Below are positions 16,001-17,698 of a stretch of DNA of 17,698 bases, piece by piece. Position 1 is the stretch's first letter; each line of letters starts with the position of its first letter. The notes under the pieces are model-generated. The model was not told the DNA's origin, did not search any database, and saw nothing but the letters and a program-made list of their open reading frames with translations. Source of the DNA: Clostridium sp. Its GTDB lineage: Bacteria > Bacillota_A > Clostridia > Lachnospirales > Lachnospiraceae. The position numbers were made by a program, and so were the translations under genes. The stretch lies in the NCBI GenBank assembly GCA_023666975.1, contig JAMPAW010000064.1, positions 1-17,698 on the forward strand. The letters run 5' to 3'.

Positions 16001-16448
16001 CTGCGCCACTGGCACTTTCCCCTGCGGCAATCGTGGCATTCGTCCATACGCCATCATTCCCAGTACCCTTATATGTACCTACTTTAATATTATTTCCACT
16101 TTTAGAAGCACCATTCCAGCCTGCATTAAAAGTGCTAAGACTACTGCAGGCAATGGTTAATTCCCAATCACTGATTGTCTCACTGCTTCCATTCACAATC
16201 TCAACTTTGTATTGAGTCAATGGTTCAGAAAGAACCGTACCGTCGTCCCATTGTGTTATTACTTTTTCCTCCGTTACCTTGACATGTACTGCTTTAGAAG
16301 TATCCTTCGCTCCGGTTACAGTGATCTTATCTCCTTCCGCCGCCTCAACCGTCCCAGCCGGCACCATCACCAAACTCAGCACCATCACTGCCGTGAGCAG
16401 CCATGCACTAATTCGTTTTCTCTTTCCTGTCTTTCCCATTTGTCTCAT
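10068..16448 (-). CDS. Giant secreted GH9 cellulase-like enzyme with CBM2-like, Ig-like, beta-helix and Big_2 modules
   Basis: This 2126-residue enzyme has a signal peptide (1-37, WLLTAVMVLSLVMVPAGTVEA then AEG). Two tandem CBM2-like domains (about 52-168 and 195-304) would bind cellulose, followed by a Gly/Ser linker. The GH9 catalytic domain spans about 345-768. It shows GGFHDAGDHDKFGLP with Asp406/Asp409 (base side), YPHHRSS (697-703), and YHDSSADYYCNEVAIDYNAA (738-756), which fits the second GH9 signature with Glu749 as catalytic acid. The likely reaction is hydrolysis of beta-1,4-glucans. Three MBG/YDG-like Ig repeats follow (about 809-1069). Then come two FnIII-like plus beta-helix modules (1074-1338 and 1540-1820) separated by an InlB-repeat-like segment (1355-1421) and a further beta domain, and three Big_2 domains (1846-2126). 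No dockerin, SLH or LPXTG is seen. The ATG at 16448 has AGGAG 7 bases upstream, and the CAP gene ends 18 bp before it. Confidence 0.93.
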   Translation of the reverse strand: MRQMGKTGKRKRISAWLLTAVMVLSLVMVPAGTVEAAEGDKITVTGAKDTSKAVHVKVTEEKVITQWDDGTVLSEPLTQYKVEIVNGSSETISDWELTIACSSLSTFNAGWNGASKSGNNIKVGTYKGTGNDGVWTNATIAAGESASGAGFQVAAKELENATYTLIYKKGESSGSVSVDDTATDPAQIGSTSSKVTATITKSNIAGDYHEYYLQVSNGLSGENISDWVVAIPLTGVTGVQNWASEGWAKVQAYYTSDYLYVSPVGDAVISAGTTFGSSTEGAYKFNYKGNNDVDSAKVVVYYKTGSSATGAFDKVIDNANVDSGSGGGGSIGGSGSVQGDTTTNLNLEVEYNFAKLLQYSLYFYDANMCGELEGKCAVDWRKNCHLADKKATYNGKTVDVSGGFHDAGDHDKFGLPQGYTASMLGIGYYEYKDAYTKTGQTSHFKTILDYFCDYFVRCTVLDGSGNAQAFCYQVGDGSSHSYWVSAEKENINRPAYFADSSNPATDQVSEAAAALAIHYLNFGNETYLDYAKKLFAMAKKNKKAAKTTDNGTFYTSSSWADDYCLAAAWLYKATKDSDYLSEYNANKGAIEAGAWPSWDQVGPYALAYGGDDFSPLAANATATINQTTTISNGYAYLCMWGSARYNSNIQLEGLIYDKNTDKDQYTTWANGQMKFLLGNSADKRCYVVGYNENSSKYPHHRSSSGYGGFPDSGYQTAVQAHVLMGALVGGIEGSDGTYHDSSADYYCNEVAIDYNAAFTGAVAALYLLNEEDEDQMLDSNYAIDSSATCPANEGGIAANGSEEIVKTELKDTDIEFPTAKGITYGQTLAAAILSKTSDDYGGYAWKDATIKPTVGTKEYEVEYTPTNAKNYDYSKLTGYDTASKKVIRKVSVTVSPKIITEITFPTVSSTVTAGTKLSGIKLSKTSDDYGTFAWKNPDTVAKGSMTGADVVYTLKDSANVEISAAVAGVNADKSAVTRNVAFTVTKKKLTITGPSSITVNAGTKLTEVDIPLTGTNAFSVGDVEGTFSWEEADKTLTSKDKSFTLVFTPDDTDSYDSAKKTVTFNVQKIANPKTPEKPVLTSKTAESVTLTVYAGAGKVEYGCKSGSGNYKWQASNEFINLSPYTTYTFAERFVADDIYNAGSASEALEVTTYLSEQDCYKIDLSKISDKYVDAHNGTISYDSKTKTVTLLENEAYTITGKGNDITISCESANTVTLDNAEFKRLEADSDVVIKLIGKNVVTEGISGNDITIQNGSQTATAGALTVSGNSDGAIYAESITLESGQVTATGSGTAAALKASDTIELFGGSLTANADAGVIPIQATTIKLDGCQVQSKADPIYSPKPVDKNGNEVSTCTVTYKEGDTESEPYSVNVGGEITLKSLTRKKGFKAQGWTVEGSDEMLLPGSKVTVSADIVYIAKYEEITDSITVEVKEEVTPLTVGYASDEGILVTITNRTNVTLDEIKLDLASDDDFTIDVDRLQNVAAGDSENIYVKLKKGKGVSTDGYKVKLTVSCDELQESKDIIETEITRTVKKAQAAKPNDKPVIVDRTSDAITLDLVDGVQYGIKKGGEFDWQDSRVFVDLESNTTYTFAIRYKATDDEEASEPSDTVEATTLMSQKDSYVVDVTKLEDADYVGNHGDTISVDNNTLTLEKEGTYTITGENPNVTIVAKENVTIILDNAEVAAIKGDKNITIQLVGSSKIGSDTENASAIEGGTVTISKGETETGTVTIQGGTGAAGIKAGEVTITDGTVTVTGGTGAAGIEADEVTITGGTVTVTGGAGDTAAIDADKVTITGGTVSVTGQGNKPAIDAADKKITIEIKKTDGEDYKDPEGSEDPDKKDEKKPVESIKVTLSAASITKGQTATASVEVLPADATDKTVTWSSSKSSVATVSPSGVVTAVAAGNAKIIATANDGSGISGEAEITVKDDSQTGGQDNGQADDEAIKATGMTITADVKGASDVPVKSTFKLAPKKKMALNITFAPEDAAEEDLTFTSSNSSIATVDEDGQITAGKKAGTTVITVTAEGGLKKTFKVQVMKKPVKKVKIKASKKVVKVKKKLKLKTALTPNKKQASDSVYWKSSNTKVAVVSASGVVQGVKKGKAKITAVATDGSGKKATITIQVK
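11036..11237 (-). repeat. Coding tandem repeat, about 70 bp, in the second beta-helix module
   Basis: Residues 1738-1805 of the GH9 protein repeat a 23-24 residue unit of the form (G/D)(E/K)VTIT(D/G)GTV(T/S)VTG, three times, each one likely one coil of a right-handed beta-helix. At DNA level blocks such as GCCAGTCACCGTTACGGTTC are identical between copies, so unequal recombination could change the number of coils. Confidence 0.85.
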
Positions 16449-16466
16449 AAATAATCTCCTTCCCTG

Positions 16467-17381
16467 CTACTTTGTTTTCTTGCTGGCACTCTGCCATTTG
16501 CTATATTGTTTCCGTTCAGTTCCGTCAGCTCCCTCGCTCTTGATGTAAGCACTGATTCTGACATAGTACTTTTTATTTTTCTTTAATTGTTTTCCGTTAA
16601 TCTTTTTTATCACCTTTTTGGTCGTCCCCGATTTCACGGTGAAAGTCTGCCCGTTCTTAAAAGACTTGCTCGTGGACACCTGAATCCGGTACCCGTCAAC
16701 GCCTGCCTTTTTCTTCCATGTAAGGGTAAGCTTTCTGCTGCCCGCCTTAACCTTAAATCCAGAGACCTTGGTCGCCAGCGGATTATCCCCCTCTTCCGGC
16801 TCTTCGTCCTGCACACTCTCGGTCTTTATCAGCGTTGTCTCTTTGGAAGCAGACAGTGACACCTGATAGGTATTCCGGCTGTTTCCGGGATTTGCCGCCT
16901 CCTGTGCCTCGTCAAAACCAAAGCATTGCACCCAGTATGTACTGCCGCCTTTATGAAAGCAGCCGATACCTATGGACTGATAACTGCTGTTCAGTATGTT
17001 TGCCTTATGTCCCGCTGAACTCATCCAGCCTGACACAACTGCTTTCGGTGTTCCGTAGCCCATAGCAATATTTTCCCCGTACATTTTGTCCGATGCGTCA
17101 AAGCATAGCGTTCCGTTTGGTCTGCTATGGCTAAACTCAACCGTACACTCCGCAGCCCTCATCATCGCCACCTTCAGCAATTCCTCGTCCATTACCAGAC
17201 TGCTTCCACCGGCCTTACTGCGCTGTTCGTTCACCAGCTTCAACACCTGATAGGCATAATCATAATCACAGGTACCGCTTACGGTTTTGTAATCTGCTGC
17301 CTCTGCCCGTCCTGTACAGGCCAAAACCGCAAACCACATCACGGTCATCAGAATCAAATATTTAATTTGTTTACCTTTCAC
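16467..17381 (-). CDS. Secreted CAP (SCP/PR-1) domain protein with C-terminal FnIII-like domain
   Basis: The 304-residue protein starts at a GTG (17381) with AAAGGGG about 12 bases upstream, a rather long spacing. Starting there gives a complete signal peptide (1-29, ending AEA-A). An alternative lipobox-like VLAC (19-22) cannot be excluded. The CAP domain (about 38-158) carries the usual metal-site residues: His85 in FSHSRPNG, Glu103 in YGENIA and His125 in GHKANIL. CAP proteins are secreted and have varied, often unknown, activities. A short acidic linker (192-200) leads to an FnIII-like domain (about 204-296) of the same type as in the DUF6273 protein (INGKQL/VNGKKL before the last strands). 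It lies 18 bp before the GH9 gene and is almost surely co-transcribed with it, so it may help place or anchor the enzyme; that role is inference. Confidence 0.9.
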   Translation of the reverse strand: MKGKQIKYLILMTVMWFAVLACTGRAEAADYKTVSGTCDYDYAYQVLKLVNEQRSKAGGSSLVMDEELLKVAMMRAAECTVEFSHSRPNGTLCFDASDKMYGENIAMGYGTPKAVVSGWMSSAGHKANILNSSYQSIGIGCFHKGGSTYWVQCFGFDEAQEAANPGNSRNTYQVSLSASKETTLIKTESVQDEEPEEGDNPLATKVSGFKVKAGSRKLTLTWKKKAGVDGYRIQVSTSKSFKNGQTFTVKSGTTKKVIKKINGKQLKKNKKYYVRISAYIKSEGADGTERKQYSKWQSASKKTK

Positions 17382-17485
17382 TTTGTTATCACACCCCTTT
17401 TACACATCTTTGTTACACTTCACGGCAATCTGCTTTGTAGCAGGCAGCTATTTCGTCTATCTGCCACAAAAAATCTCTATTTATT

Positions 17486-17514
17486 ATTATACCAATTTAT
17501 TTCCTTGTGCACAA
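17486..17514 (-). promoter_or_regulatory. Promoter of the CAP-GH9 operon
   Basis: On the minus strand, TTGTGC (17509-17514) and a perfect TATAAT (17486-17491) are spaced by 17 bases, and the -10 box has an upstream TGG that fits an extended -10 element. A leader of about 95-100 bases follows, with only small hairpins (GGCAG/CTGCC and CTGC/GCAG). I recognise no riboswitch in it. Confidence 0.6.
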
Positions 17515-17584
17515 TGATTTTCTTTTCGTAAAAACAGCAAAAAATTATAGTGATTTTGCACAAACCTTCTACGTAAAAAATAAC

Positions 17585-17626
17585 AAAAAAAGAACCAACC
17601 CAATGTGCTACGACATCAAATCGATT
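17585..17626 (-). terminator. Possible terminator after tRNA-Lys
   Basis: On the minus strand AATCGATT can pair with GGTTGGTT through several G-U pairs, followed by seven T residues (17585-17591). The stem is weak, so this is only a candidate 3' end for the tRNA transcript. Nothing else is seen between the tRNA and the operon promoter. Confidence 0.35.
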
Positions 17627-17636
17627 CCTTTGTAAG

Positions 17637-17698
17637 TGGGCCGCCGGGGGCTCGAACCCCGCACACCCTGATTAAGAGTCAGGTGCTCTACCAAATGA
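17637..17698 (-). tRNA. tRNA-Lys (anticodon CTT), 5' end cut by window edge
   Basis: The minus strand shows the end of a D arm (TTGGTAGAGCA), an anticodon stem CCTGA/TCAGG with loop CTCTTAA and anticodon CTT, a T arm CGGGG-TTCGAGC-CCCCG, and the 3' acceptor strand GCGGCCC plus discriminator A. CCA is not encoded. About 12 bases of the 5' end lie beyond the window. It reads AAG lysine codons. Confidence 0.95.

Noticed and set aside
16467..17381. CAP protein as a lipoprotein
   Set aside because: VLAC fits the lipobox only loosely (Leu at -2), and a signal peptidase I site AEA-A follows shortly after. The lipoprotein reading is left as a minor alternative.
17382..17480. Riboswitch in the leader of the CAP-GH9 operon
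   Set aside because: Only two small stems can be drawn and no conserved core of c-di-GMP, cobalamin or other common riboswitches is seen.

Overview
The window looks like a chromosomal segment of a gut-type Firmicute, most likely a Lachnospiraceae relative of Roseburia, Eubacterium or Butyrivibrio. This is inferred from moderate GC content, strong AAGGAG-type ribosome binding sites, a Clostridia-style AzlC/AzlD pair, PIN-domain toxin-antitoxin pairs, and large secreted proteins built from Big_2, FnIII-like and DUF6273 modules. No 16S rRNA or other decisive marker is present, so the family assignment is an inference.

Layout. (1) Bases 1-4322, all minus strand. Transcription appears to start near 4390 and runs leftward through a PIN-type toxin-antitoxin pair (antitoxin 4077-4322, toxin 3680-4093), a 26-codon remnant of a third, different PIN toxin (3560-3640), a second PIN-type pair (antitoxin 3269-3544, toxin 2866-3285), uvrB (846-2843), and the start of an ABC exporter cut by the window edge (1-670). 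The uvrB 3' end carries a short tandem duplication of its own tail. (2) Bases 4630-5756, plus strand: azlC and azlD, a branched-chain amino acid exporter. (3) Bases 5858-7456, plus strand: an unrecognised membrane protein. Its cytosolic tail has a three-fold 39-residue repeat (seven SLDD(L/I)L motifs) and ends in three LS-x-DEI-x-ALF motifs resembling the FliM/FliY N-terminal peptide. (4) Bases 7478-7616: an intergenic palindromic element followed by a strong terminator. (5) Bases 7660-17381, minus strand: a surface/secretion region. A CAP-domain protein (16467-17381) lies 18 bp upstream of a 2126-residue secreted GH9 cellulase-like enzyme (10068-16448), which ends at its own terminator. A separate secreted DUF6273/FnIII/Big_2 protein follows (7660-9852). 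(6) A tRNA-Lys(CTT), minus strand, is cut by the right edge.

How the parts may work together. The three secreted proteins share FnIII-like and Big_2 modules, which suggests a common cell-wall-associated lifestyle. The GH9 enzyme would attack cellulose or another beta-1,4-glucan using two N-terminal CBM2-like domains. The toxin-antitoxin genes sit directly upstream of uvrB with no clear promoter between them, so DNA repair expression may be tied to toxin-antitoxin control. The most unusual items are the motif-array membrane protein, the PIN toxin cluster with its broken third member, and the duplicated module architecture of the giant GH9 protein.
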